Positions 48,037 to 58,566 of a DNA stretch of 64,000 nt are shown here, one piece after another. A program made the position numbers and the translations under genes. The notes under the pieces are model-generated. The model was not told the origin of the DNA, did no database searches, and saw only the letters and a program-made list of their open reading frames with translations. This stretch comes from Parietaria judaica (lineage: Eukaryota > Streptophyta > Magnoliopsida > Rosales > Urticaceae): contig OX940870.1 of the NCBI GenBank assembly GCA_954871525.1, positions 8,959,501 through 9,023,500 on the forward strand, read 5' to 3'. Within the stretch, counting starts at the first letter, position 1. Every line of letters begins with the position of its first letter.

Positions 48037-49635
48037 TTCATTTTGATTGTAAATAAACGTTTACATGAATAAGAAAAAGAGAAGAGGAGAGAAAAGAAAG
48101 ATTAATTAGTCACTCACTCTAATGGCATAGAGAGAGTCGACTAATAATGTGTCGTTTAAATACTCCTTTGTATTATGTTGGCCACTTTAGTTAGATAGTT
48201 AGAGATCATCATGTAAATACTTAAGTTTTTGTTTAAAAAAAAAATACTTAAGTTTTTGAGACGTTAATGATAGTATTTATATAATGCTTTATACTTAGTT
48301 TTCTTAGTTCTACATCTACAACTAAAAGGGTGAAACCAAACAAGATATCATACTATCACAGAAAAAGAGATTAAATAAATTTATTCAATTCATAAATTGC
48401 AAAATAATGAATTATGGATATGCAATAAGAAAGTTGATATGCAAAATCTTTCTTCTTGAGATTAAGCTTGTGATATATTATCAGCCTAAACTCCTTTATT
48501 AACTTTAAGTCTTTTAAATATAGATCATTGGTTGCAACTTAATGGGTAGTGAGTAGTGAGTAGTGACAATAATCAAATTAAATACCTAGAAAATCAAATT
48601 GAACGATTTAATGTACATGAGATAATGAGTGGTCCACTACTCGCCATAAATACATCTCGGAAAATCACTGTGCGTAATTAATCCATTGACTCGTAGGAAA
48701 AAGAAACTAAAACATATATATATATATATATATATATAGCCGAATAAATTGACTGAAGAACTGAGTTCGTTACGTACCCCACTATCTGCATGTATCTGAC
48801 CAGAAAATTGGTAGCTAGTACCAGTCCATCGTGCACCTGTTTAAATATAATCCATTTAAAAATGACACATATAATACATAGACGATGGTCAGTGGCTAAA
48901 GAAAAAGTCAACAAAATAGAAAAGATTGAATTATCATTTTTTTCCTCAATTACTGTGGCCATTATTTACAATTTTGTTTAAAGTAGTATCTAGACGAATG
49001 CATATTTATATAATTAAAATCACAAAATTTTCGATTAAAATCTCTAACTCATTCATTATTTTTTAAATAAGTGTTTAAACTCATTTTTTACGGCTTAAAT
49101 TTCTTAACGTTAATATATCTTGCAAATAGTTACAGTTGACTGTTAAGTGCTAAGCGACGTCTAAATGACTGTTGATTTAAAATATATATATATATATATA
49201 TATAAATATAAATATAAGGCAAGACTCTAAAAGGAGTCTTTATATTAGTAAAAAAAAAAAAATCAAGCCAAAACAAAAACCCACTTTCGAAATCTTTTCT
49301 TACACTAATTTTTTTTACGTGGGATGTGATTGTGTCACATGGTAATTAAGTAGACATCATATTAAAGTTAACTGTAACTATTTATCAGAAAATACTAAAC
49401 CTTAAAAAATTCAACTTATAAGACTTAATTATAAGCAATGAACGAGCTCGAGTACTTTAAACACAAATTTCCCTTAAAAGAATTTAAGATATGAAAGTTC
49501 TGTAGAAAAAATTGAGATGAATTGAAGATTGCGCGTTTGAAGGCTGAAAATTGAGTCAGAAGACTTTGAATATTGACCACTACGTGGGGCTTATATTTGT
49601 CTCATGAACAAACAATATAATGTCTGTGTGTATAT

Positions 49636-49681
<46 letters not shown>

Positions 49682-49837
49682 TTATCTTTTGCACGGGAAG
49701 ACAATTAACAATCATTTGATCCGGAGTATCAGAGTGTTTTTCTCTTGTAACGGGTATTATTACATTAACGTCCTTACCATATTTGTAATACAACACACTT
49801 TGCCAATATGCATGAATTATGTACGACTAAGTTGATG
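48037..49837. other. 3' flank of the WRKY gene and AT-rich spacer
   Basis: Presumed 3' UTR to about 48250, then AT-rich spacer with (AT)n tracts at about 48714-48740, 49183-49204 and 49636-49678. No further gene is seen. Confidence 0.5.
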
Positions 49838-49842
49838 ATGGC

Positions 49843-52000
49843 TGTAACGCCCTTATACGGGGTTAGTAGAATAAGATAAAAACGACGACTTTTCAAATTT
49901 GGACCGGTCAATGACACATCATCATTCAACCGATATCATTGAATATTCAATGTCCACGTCAACAAATGTATAACTTTTGCCCATAGGACTTAAAACGACA
50001 ATACAACATCAACGACCACAGTTTATACAACACCATAAAACGACAATTACAAAGTACCACCATCACAAATATCCTCAATTTAATCCTTTACATTTTTGAA
50101 ATTAAAGATCAACTAAAAATACAAATTCACCACGACGAACATTAAAGGTTTGGGTAAGCAAAAAGACACGTAGACTTCCTGAATCAAACTACTCCTCTTC
50201 CGGACTCTGATACTGAACACCACCTGAAGCTGGAAAGAAAAAAAGATGTATATGGAAGGGGTGAGCACCACACGCTCAGTAGGGAATCTATTACCAATTC
50301 TCTTAACCGAACCTTTATTAGTCAAACTTCAATTAAATAAATTAAACGCCATCATAAACCATTTAATCATAATTTCAATTATTTTAACCATTTTCAACAA
50401 TAAAATAAATAATTATACCCCACAAAAGTCAAATCATTTCGGTGATCCATGCCGAGTCAGCTCGCGCCTTTTCTCCACTATATCTCATCGAGTCCTCAAG
50501 GCACGAGCACAGGTGGACTAGAAGTCCCTAACCGTAACCCGCCCTAGACTCGGGATCCTAATCACCACCAAAGACGGCCAGTTCGCCATGGGTCGAAATG
50601 TTGACTTTTGGGTCACCAATCATATCCATATCCAAAATCATATCCGGCCTACTGCGCAGTAGCCAGCTGCTCGTCAGCAGCTCATCCGCCCGAAGCGGGT
50701 ACCATATCATAATAATCATCATCCGCCCGAAGCGGGTACCATATAATAATAATCATCATCCGCCCGAAGCGGGTACCATATAATACACGTCATACCGCCG
50801 TCACCATAAACATAAAATATATAATAAGCATCAATCCGATGCAACCATACCTGGTATCTAGCCTCGCTATCAAGCGACGACTATTATAACATTGATTTTA
50901 TTAATTATCAAATCACTATATTAAATCCAATTTTTAACCTATCCAGTTCAATCTTCATTAAAGCGTTGGTTTCTACATTCATTTTAAATAGCGAGAAAAG
51001 GTAATAGCCCCTACCTCAATCCGTGGAAACTTTGATCGATCGGCTAGCTACTCGAAGATGTGGGTTTGTCTTGGCCTTGAACCCGATGATCGCAGCTTGA
51101 GGTTCCGATACCGTTTCCGAAACGGGCAATACAATTCGCACGGTCTCCGAGACTAACACGGAATGACAATAAACTTTAATATAATACCGATATCATTCCT
51201 AAGCCGAAATATCACTAAGATTGGAAATTCAAATTGTCAATTGAAAACCCGATACGATTAAATTCAACCCGCGCTGAATTCCCGTCGGGCACGCAACACG
51301 AGGCAGCAAAACGGGCATCAATTCGACAATGTAATACCGCTCTTAGTCTAATCCGACTATTCTAAAAACAATGGCGGGGTCAATTTCATCAATCAAGGCC
51401 CAGAGTACACCTAATTTGATCATAATTTGATCATCTCAAAATCAGAAACTAGGGCAAGGAAATTCGAGCTCACCGAGAGTCCGATGACGATTCCGATCGG
51501 GGGCTTTCGATCTCCTCGACGAGTGCTTCAAAACCCCAAGCTAATTTTAAAATCGAAAACTGACGGCGACGGCCGACGGCGGCGGTCGACAGCGGCGACG
51601 GCGAGGTGGCACCAACAACAAACTCTAATAAACTTCATGAACATGATTCCGGTGTTAGATTTCTCAAAATCAAACCGAAGCTAAAGAGGTCTAGAGTTTT
51701 CAAACCGCACCTTCAGACGAACACTCCGGCCAAACGCCACCACCCCTGGTCGACTTGTTCACCTCCTCGAGAGCTTTCCAACGGTACCAAGATCTTGCCG
51801 GTCGGAGTTCCGGTGACCGAATTGTGAGGCTTTGAATCTTGGTTGAGGGGGAAAGTTTGAAGAGAGAAAGAAAGAGGGGGAAGAGTGTACGAGAGGAAAG
51901 AGAAATAGAAAAAAAAGAGGGGAAGAGAAAATGGGTTTCGAACCCAATGCTGACCTTTTTTTTTATATATATATGTATATAATATTTTAGGTGTTTTACA
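49843..52000. mobile_element. Solo LTR of about 2.16 kb, TSD ATGGC
   Basis: It starts TGTAACGCCC and ends GGTGTTTTACA, so the termini are TGTAA...TTACA. The 5-mer ATGGC flanks both sides exactly (49838-49842, 52001-52005). No gag, pol, primer site or second LTR lies within or beside it. The G+C-richer 3' half contains short frames (for example 51427-51684) without known domains. The length and TGTAACG start are usual for LTRs of plant Ty3/gypsy elements, but without the internal region the superfamily is an inference. A small complete non-autonomous element is the alternative. Confidence 0.78.
50683..50785. repeat. Tandem repeat, 37-bp unit, almost three copies
   Basis: CATCCGCCCGAAGCGGGTAC starts at 50683, 50720 and 50757, with an AATAATCAT spacer between copies. 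Each unit contains a small palindrome-like CCGCCC...GGGTAC core. The array lies inside the large solo LTR and may be a feature of that family's U3. Confidence 0.9.
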
Positions 52001-52005
52001 ATGGC

Positions 52006-52363
52006 AATTGGCAATTCCATGTCTGTTAATTAGTTATTATCTATAGCAAAATGCCAGTTACTAATTAAGTTAAACTTTAAAAATAAATTTAATTTTTTCT
52101 TCGTTTAAATATCCTAATTCGTACTTTACATATTATATAATATAACAAAAAAAATCTCTACATCTCACTATTTTTTTTTTATAGTTTTATTCCCGGAGAC
52201 AGTAACAACCTTAAAATTTGTCATATTGATTATATTATTGATAATGTGATTTTTCCTCAAAATTAATCAAGGGAACCCGTTAAAAAATGGTATATAAATT
52301 TAAATTTCGTAAAAGAATAATTACAACAAAAAGGTATATGGGTAAACTTAGAAAGTAATAAGT
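52006..52363. other. AT-rich spacer, no gene seen
   Basis: Low-complexity AT-rich sequence between the solo LTR and the G+C-rich block; no feature recognised. Confidence 0.5.
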
Positions 52364-52636
52364 TTAGAAGATCAAAAGATAGAAACGGTAATATTCAAGT
52401 AATTCGTAGAACAGACTCGTGACAAAGCGCAAGTCGTGAACGGCGAGCAAATGCGATGAGAGAGGTGAGACGGTTTCATCGAGCACGTTGTGGACGGCCG
52501 CGTTTCCGCCTTGGGCGGACCGCAAGTCATAGATTTCTTTCTCCAAGCTTTGAAAAGGGTCAAGGTTGATGTCATCTAGCATGTGGCTGGTGCTGGTAGT
52601 CCCTGAGGCGGTCGGGCGAAGGCCGACAGTTCCCAT
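52364..52636 (-). other. Unassigned open frame in a G+C-rich, probably transposon-derived block
   Basis: A 90-codon minus-strand frame contains HMLDDINLDPFQSLEKEIYDL, which reads like soluble, weakly coiled-coil protein. It is preceded (in its direction) by sequence repeating GGTCGGGAAGG / GGTTAGGCGAAGG words. I do not recognise the family; a retroelement gag start is possible. It abuts the 75-bp minisatellite block, which suggests one composite element from about 52.36 to 53.76 kb. Confidence 0.25.
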
Positions 52637-52831
52637 GGTAACCCCTTGGGTGGCCTCGTGGGTGGTCGGGAAGGCAGACGACCCATTGGCAACCCTCGAA
52701 ATGATTCCCTTTGCGAGCCTGATGACGGTTAGGCGAAGGCTGATGACCCCCCATACTGACTCGCTGGGTAATCTTTTGAGTGGGCAACCTCAGCATTAAA
52801 TATATGCTTGCGATGTGGCGAGGGGTGCCGA

Positions 52832-52847
52832 CCCCCCCCCCCCCCCC
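52832..52847. repeat. Poly(C) run of 16
   Basis: An uninterrupted C homopolymer, rare in plant DNA and prone to sequencing or assembly length error. It lies just before the minisatellite. Confidence 0.9.
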
Positions 52848-52879
52848 AGCAGCGAGCCTGGGGAAATCATGTTCGCGAC

Positions 52880-53510
52880 TAGGCGAAGGCTGGCGAGGTC
52901 CCGGACGGGCGAGGTCTCGGTCCTAACAAGCTCCCGGGTTGTCCTGATAGTAGCCGAGTGATGGCTGGGGAGGTCCCGGACGGGCTAAGTCACGATCCTA
53001 GAGAGCTCCCGGATAGCCCCTATACTGATCGGCTGAGGGCTGGCGAGGTCCTTGACGGGCGAGGTCTAAGTCCTAGAGAGCTCATAGGTTGCCTTGATAG
53101 TGATCGGGCGAAGGATGGCGAAGTCCTAGACAGGCAAAGTCCATGTCCTAGCGATCTCCTAGGTTGCCTCGATGGTGATCGGATGAAGCCTGGCAAGGTC
53201 CTTGACGTGAAAGATCAACGCCCTGGCGAGCCGCTCGGTGATCCTGATAGCGGTCACGCAAGGGTTGGCGCGGTCTTTGACGGACGAGGTCAAGATCCTA
53301 GCGAGCTCCCGGATGATCCTGATTGCGGCCGGGCTAGGGCGATGCCTCAGGTGAACCTGATAGCGGTCAAGGCTGGCGAGATCCTTGACGAGAGTGGTCA
53401 AGGTCCTGGCAAGCTCTCGGGTGATCCCGATAGTGGTCGGGCGAGGGCTGGCAAAGGATGAGGTCAAGGTTTTGGCGAGCTCCTGGGCGATGCCTCAGGT
53501 TTTCCCCTTG
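52880..53510. repeat. Minisatellite of 75-bp (25-codon) units, about eight copies
   Basis: The anchor TGGCGAGGTC or variants recurs at 52891, 52966, 53041, 53116, 53191 and 53266, all 75 bp apart. It recurs again at 53374 and 53449 after a unit carrying an extra 33 bp. Units share GGTC(C/A)..GAC, CTAGCGAGCTCCCGG and TGATCCTGATAG blocks but differ at many sites. Because 75 is a multiple of three, long frames stay open on both strands (plus 52958-53461, minus 53159-53467). I regard these as by-products of the period, not proven genes. Confidence 0.88.
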
Positions 53511-53897
53511 GGCGGAAAGCTCCCTTGAGCTCTGGTCAGGCCGAGAGAGCAGCATTGACGCGTCATCACTCTCGCCAAAGCTTTCACTTTAGTAAGGGAG
53601 AGGGGAGATGAATCTCGGGGTGCGTTGAGAACGCGTACCAACCCTCGAGGAGACCTTGTTGGTCCCTGTGAGGTGGCATGGCCTGCCTGGTGAATGAGTG
53701 GGCCCTCGTGTTGAGCGTGACGAAACGCAGGATGTTGGATTAAAAATAAAAAGTAAAAGTTTTTGAGTCAGTACATAAGGTCGCATCTTAGATTTTCGGG
53801 GCCCTAGTGGAGGATAATTTTTTGTGGGCCCCAATCGTAATTAAAAAATTCATTTTTAATGGAAAAGTATATACAATATTTACATATAAATAAATTA
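53511..53897. other. Flank of the minisatellite, with GGGGCCC-rich hAT-type sequence at the right
   Basis: No gene. At 53795-53830 the text CGGGGCCCTAG and GTGGGCCCC resembles the small remnant at 28581-28759 and the block at 63.1-63.4 kb. It precedes the 3' end of the hAT transposase fragment that follows. Confidence 0.4.
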
Positions 53898-54113
53898 TCA
53901 TTCAAATAAGACGTGTCTAGCAGTTTTAGAAGTAAAAGTACTAATCAACTCTGCATAATCGAGTTTCCCGACCATGTCTATTTCGATAGACAATGTAATT
54001 AAATCACTCAACTTATCTTGATACAAGGTTGATCGAAGAAAAGACTTGACCAATTTTAACTTAAGCTTCTTTCTACATGCGCAACTCTGATTGAAATGGT
54101 TAGCATAATTCAA
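53898..54113 (-). pseudogene. hAT transposase C-terminal fragment
   Basis: The 71-codon frame contains RKKLKLKLVKSFLRSTLYQ, LSDLITLSIEID and KLDYAELISTFTSKTAR. This matches the end of the hAT C-terminal dimerisation region in the plant TTF/zf-MYM1-like transposase group, where a ...RSTMSQ.RL..L..LSIE..L....DY..LI..FA..KAR pattern is usual. The catalytic DDE core and zinc finger are absent, because upstream (to the right) the sequence changes to the 9-kb tandem array at 54.14 kb. It is therefore a truncated transposase gene. Confidence 0.75.
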
Positions 54114-54141
54114 AAATTATAGAGTAAAGTGGAAATTAAGG
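54097..54141. repeat. 45-bp direct repeat, left copy (partner at 63102-63146)
   Basis: TGGTTAGCATAATTCA... through GGAAATTAAGG is repeated at 63102-63146 with a few mismatches. The two copies bracket the tandem array and lie in hAT-derived sequence on both sides. Confidence 0.8.
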
Positions 54142-54179
54142 ATTAATGGAGATTTTTGGGATAGAAATATGGGATTATT

Positions 54180-56775
54180 TTCATCAGTTGAGATTATTTT
54201 TGACAAAATATAGGATATAATGAAGAAATTTGGGATAAAATTTAAAAAACAAAAAGAAAAATCACTCATTTTCTCCCTTAAATATCGCGAGCTCATTCTC
54301 CTCTTTCTTCCTCACGATTTTCTTTACCGAGCACATCCCATTCGCTACAAGATCACGCTGATTATTTCTCAACTGATTCGTTCAAGAAATTTGAGCTCTA
54401 TATAGCCATCTCTCTCAAAGATAAAAAATCCTTATTTCTCTCAAACCCTAGATTTATTATCAAGCTCAAGAATTGGGAAGAAAGCTTCTCGGATCATGAA
54501 CCATGTCGAGGAGAAGAAGAAGAAGAAGAAGAAGAAGAAGGAACCACGCAAGTCTTCAGTATCGCGACCCACTCCGTCGCTGCCAAGTGATGAACTCGCT
54601 CCACCGCGGTCATGGATTTTCCCGACGTCGCTCCTCCGCCGATCAACAATGGGCTTCCTCGCTCATATTTCAAGCTCAACGCGAAATAATTCTCTCACAA
54701 TGTCGATTTTTCCGAGAAAATAAGGATTCTTATAGCTCAGGTTCTTCTTCGATTCCTCTGAATCTAATTCTCAGAAAAATTGATCGTTGGAATTTCATGG
54801 GTATCCTGAAATTATTGGCCATTGGTTCTGAGATATTATTTGGTCCGTAGTGCTTATTTTTTGGAATTACAATTCAATAGCATATCAAAATTTCTCTCCT
54901 CGATCAAATATTATTGGATTGTTGGATTATTGGACTTCTCTTGTTATGTTTCAAGCGATAATTGTTGGAATGATTGATTTCAAGCGGTATATCTTTCAAT
55001 TTTTCAATATCTCAATAGGCTACGTGTGAATTATCATGTTGTTTAAATGTCTCGATGAATCGTTGTGCTTGTGTTGTATTGACTGGTTTTGTTGGTATAT
55101 TAGCGCAAATTATTGAATAGTTTTCACTTCTCAGGGTGTCGAGGAAATCATGTTCCCATCTGACGATATCACGATTAAAGATTTGGAGAATGTTGAAAAC
55201 ACTAAAACCAATCCGGTATTATCATATTCGTAGACGTTAATGGCTGATACCAATAACTTGGAAAAACCTTGTCGACACAAACAATGACTACGATGATTCT
55301 GAGATCAACAAGAGTGCTGGAAAAATGAAGACCAGGTCCTATTTTTAGAATTAGGGGCCGCTTATCTCTCCTCAGTTGCTGCCTCCATAAAAAATGTGTT
55401 TGTCGAATCTCTAGCAAATGATGACAGAGGATCGATCAAAGGAAATATTTTAAATCCAAGAAACTGTGCTACCACAAGGAAATGGATTAAGGAAATAATT
55501 CTCGGGTTCGATTCTCCGGTCCCGTAACTTTCTCATCGCTCGTTGCTTCGTGCGTCTGCTTTGTCCATTTATAATTACTCAAGTAACTCCGACAAGTCTT
55601 CGGAGATATAAGAAATTCCAACCGTTTTGAAACGCTCTAGCTCTCCAGGGCCTTCCGAGCATTAAAAAGCTCCTCTTGCAGCCGAGAAGGAAATTTTAGA
55701 CAGCACTATTCCTGAGCATCACTGGCCTGGAAACAGTTCAGCCCTGTCGCCACCCGGTGAACCTCTATCTTCGGCGAATCCGGTTCTAACCACAACTGAT
55801 CTAAGTATCAAGTTCTACGACCTCGCTTTTGAAGAACGGTGGGAAAGTTGTGAATATCGGATGATACAAATGGAGAGATATCTCGAGATGCGCTCTTACG
55901 AGGGTACTAACTTTGAAGAATTTATCAAGGGCCTTAATTTGGATTTTCTGTTTACTTGTCTACGTCGTTCCATTCCGGCCCTCGTGCGGGAGTTTTATTG
56001 CAATCTCCACTCACCTAGTAGATTGAAGACTAGTGACTCATTTGGCAAAGCTTATGTAAGAGGTCACTTTATTGATTTTTCTCCTTCCATTATTGCCACC
56101 TTTTTGAAATATCCAATTTCGAAAAAAGATATTCCGCATCACGATCGTCAGTTATCATATCTCACTCTAATTTATCGTGTGCCCACCGGCGATTACTCCG
56201 GATTTAGGCCTCGAGGGGCAGCGACTATTCCAGCAACTCTCTTATCTCTCAAGTTCTTTGCATTATGGAGGATTGTTATGGAAAATATCATTCCATCATC
56301 GAACAAGTTTTGAGTTACGATTAAAGTGGCTCGTATAATGTAGTGTTTTGCGAAGGGTCTTTCATTTGATTTGGTATGTTTTTTATATAAAAACATTATG
56401 CAATTTGCGAATGTCGGTTTGCTGGCTCAGAGTTTACCATCGCCTTGCCTCATCTCGGAGATTCTGATTTCTCAAGTGCCCGATATTGCTAATCCCGATG
56501 AAGCGATTCAAAAATCGTCACATTGTCGACCTACCAAGTCAGGCTATGAAAAGCACTCAGATCTGCATCTCGCCAATGATGGTTCTTCATTACGCAACAA
56601 ACATATCTCGCGTTCTTCTGTTCCCAGTGAAGCCTTTAATAGACACTCTCCGCGCACTAAGGACAAGACAATGGTTGAACATTAACAAGAATTAGCACAA
56701 GAAATAACCAAAGAAAACAAATAAAATCGACCGGTCCTGTGGTCAGAGATTTTCCGAGATGCAAGATGGAAAACT
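54180..56775 (+). pseudogene. Array copy 1: 2.6-kb unit with transposon-protein-like coding remnant
   Basis: This is the most complete unit. It opens TTGAGATTATTTTTGACAAA, then a TATATAG box (near 54398), a pyrimidine-rich leader, an ATG at 54496 and (GAA)n. A short exon contains the shared SLPSDELAPP text. A presumed intron ends CACTTCTCAG near 55137. A second coding part starts MFPSDD-like. The longest intact piece (55861-56313, 150 codons) contains LVREFYCNL, VRGHFIDFSPSIIATFL and RPRGAATIPATLLSLKFFALW. Beyond a stop it resumes with IMQFAN and LPSPCLISEILISQ. This order resembles the 'putative plant transposon protein' domain (Pfam PF20167, by recall). Stops at 56311 and near 56345, and frame breaks around 55.2-55.8 kb, make it a pseudogene. 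Confidence 0.6.
54511..54541. repeat. (GAA)n microsatellite in the leader exon of array copy 1
   Basis: About ten GAA units encode a Lys run directly after the ATG at 54496. Copy 2 has a shorter run near 57118, and copies 3 and 4 lack it. Confidence 0.9.
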
Positions 56776-58566
56776 AATCCAAACAATTAGTTGAGATTAT
56801 TTTTGAAAAAATATGGGATTTAATGAAGAAATTTGGGATAAAAATTAAAAACAAAAATAAAAATACCTTTTTTGCTTCCTCGGATATCGCGAGCTCTTTC
56901 TACTCCTTCTGCCTCAAAATTTTATTCACCGAGCTAACCCCATTCGCTACAAGATCACGCCGATTATCTCTCAAGCAATTCTTTCAAGAAATTTGAGCTC
57001 TATATAGCCATCTCTCTCAGAAATCGAAAAGCCATCTTTCTCTACAACCTAGATTTTTTATCGAGCTCAAGAATTGGGAAGAAAGCTTTTCAGGTCACAA
57101 ACCACGTCGAAAAAGTGAAGAAGAAGAAGAAGAAGAAGAAGGAACAACGCTGCTCTTCATCATCGAGACCTACTCCGTTGCTGCCAAGTGATGAACTCGC
57201 TCCACCGTGGTCATGGATATTCTCGACGTCGTTCCTCTGCCAATCAACAATGGGCTTCCTCGCTCATATTTCAAGCTCAACGGGAAAGAATTCTCTCCCA
57301 TGGTCGATTTTGACGAGAAAATAAGGATTCTTCTAGCTTAGGTTCTTCTTCGATTCCTCTGAATCTAATTCTCAGAAAAATAGATCGTTTGAATTTTATG
57401 GGTATCGCTGAATTATTGGCCATTGATTGTGAGATATTATTTGGTCCGTAATGCTTATTTTCGGAATTAAAATTCAATGGCATATGGAAATTGCTCTCCG
57501 CAATCAAATATTATTGGATAATCGGATTATTGAACTTATCTTATCTGGTTATGTTTCAAGTGATAATTTTTGGAGTGATTGATTTCAAGCGATATATCTT
57601 TGAGATTCTTAATCTCTCAATCAGCTTCGTGTGAATCATCATCCTGTTTATATGTCTTGATGAATCTTTATGCTTGTGTTGTGTTGCCTTGTTTTGTTGG
57701 AATATTAACCCTAATTATTTAGTATTTTTCACTTCTCAGGGTGCTTAGGAAATCATGTTCCCATCTGACTATATCTCTATAGAAGATTTGGGGAATATTG
57801 AAAACACTAAAACTACTCTGGTATTATCATATACATCAACGTTAATGGCTGATACTAACAACTTTGAAAAAATTGACACATACAATGCCTACGGTGATTC
57901 TGAGATCAACATGACTGCTGGAAAAATAGAGACCGGGTCATATTTTTTAGAATTAGAGGCCGCTTATCTCTCTTCAATTGCTACCTCCGTAACAAATGTG
58001 TTTGTTGACTATCTAGAAGATAATGACACATGATCGATCAAAGAGAAGATTTCGAATCCAAGATATTGTGCTACCCCTAGGAAAGAGATTAAGGAAATAA
58101 TTCTCGGGGTCGATTCTACAGTGTCAGAAATTGCTCATTGCTCGCTGCTTGATGAGTCTGCTTCGTCCATCTCTAAGGACTCAAGTAGCTATGACAAGTC
58201 TCTGGAGATGTAAGAAATTCCAGCCGTTTTCAAACGTTAGATCTCGAGCTCTCCAGGGCCTTCCAAGCATCGAAAAGGTCTTCTTGCAGCCGAGAAGTAC
58301 ATTATTGATGGCACTATTCCTGAGCAACACTTGCCTGGAAACTGTTCAGCCCCGTCGCCACCCAGTCAACCTCTTTCTTCGGCGAATCCGGTTCTGACCG
58401 CAAATGCTCTAAGTGTCAAGTTGTACGACCTCACTTCAGAAGAACAGTTGGAAAGTAATGAACACCGGCCGATACACATGGAGAGATATCTGGAGATGCG
58501 CTCTTAAGAGAGCACTAATTTTGAAGCGTTTATCAAGGGCACTAATTTGCGGGATTCACTGGTCTA
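56776..58566 (+). pseudogene. Array copy 2: unit truncated at its 3' end
   Basis: It repeats copy 1 at an offset of about 2.6 kb: S-motif at 56791, TATATAG near 56999, GAA tract near 57118, leader exon at 57165, second coding part from 57755. The 92-codon frame at 57755-58033 (MFPSDYISIEDLGNIENTKT...) is cleaner than in copy 1. The unit stops after AAGGGCACTAATTTG near 58550, inside the domain, and joins copy 3 through CACTCCGTCATCGCGACCC. It is deleted for the last 700-800 bp and broken by stops. Confidence 0.6.

Noticed and set aside
50683..50785. CRISPR-like spaced repeat
   Set aside because: Three direct 37-bp tandem units without unique spacers, inside an LTR in plant nuclear DNA. Not a CRISPR array.
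54503..54850. Arg-rich 115-codon frame in array copy 1
   Set aside because: It is an out-of-frame reading of the GAA tract and leader exon. Neighbouring copies do not keep this frame from the same start, although copies 2-4 resemble it downstream.
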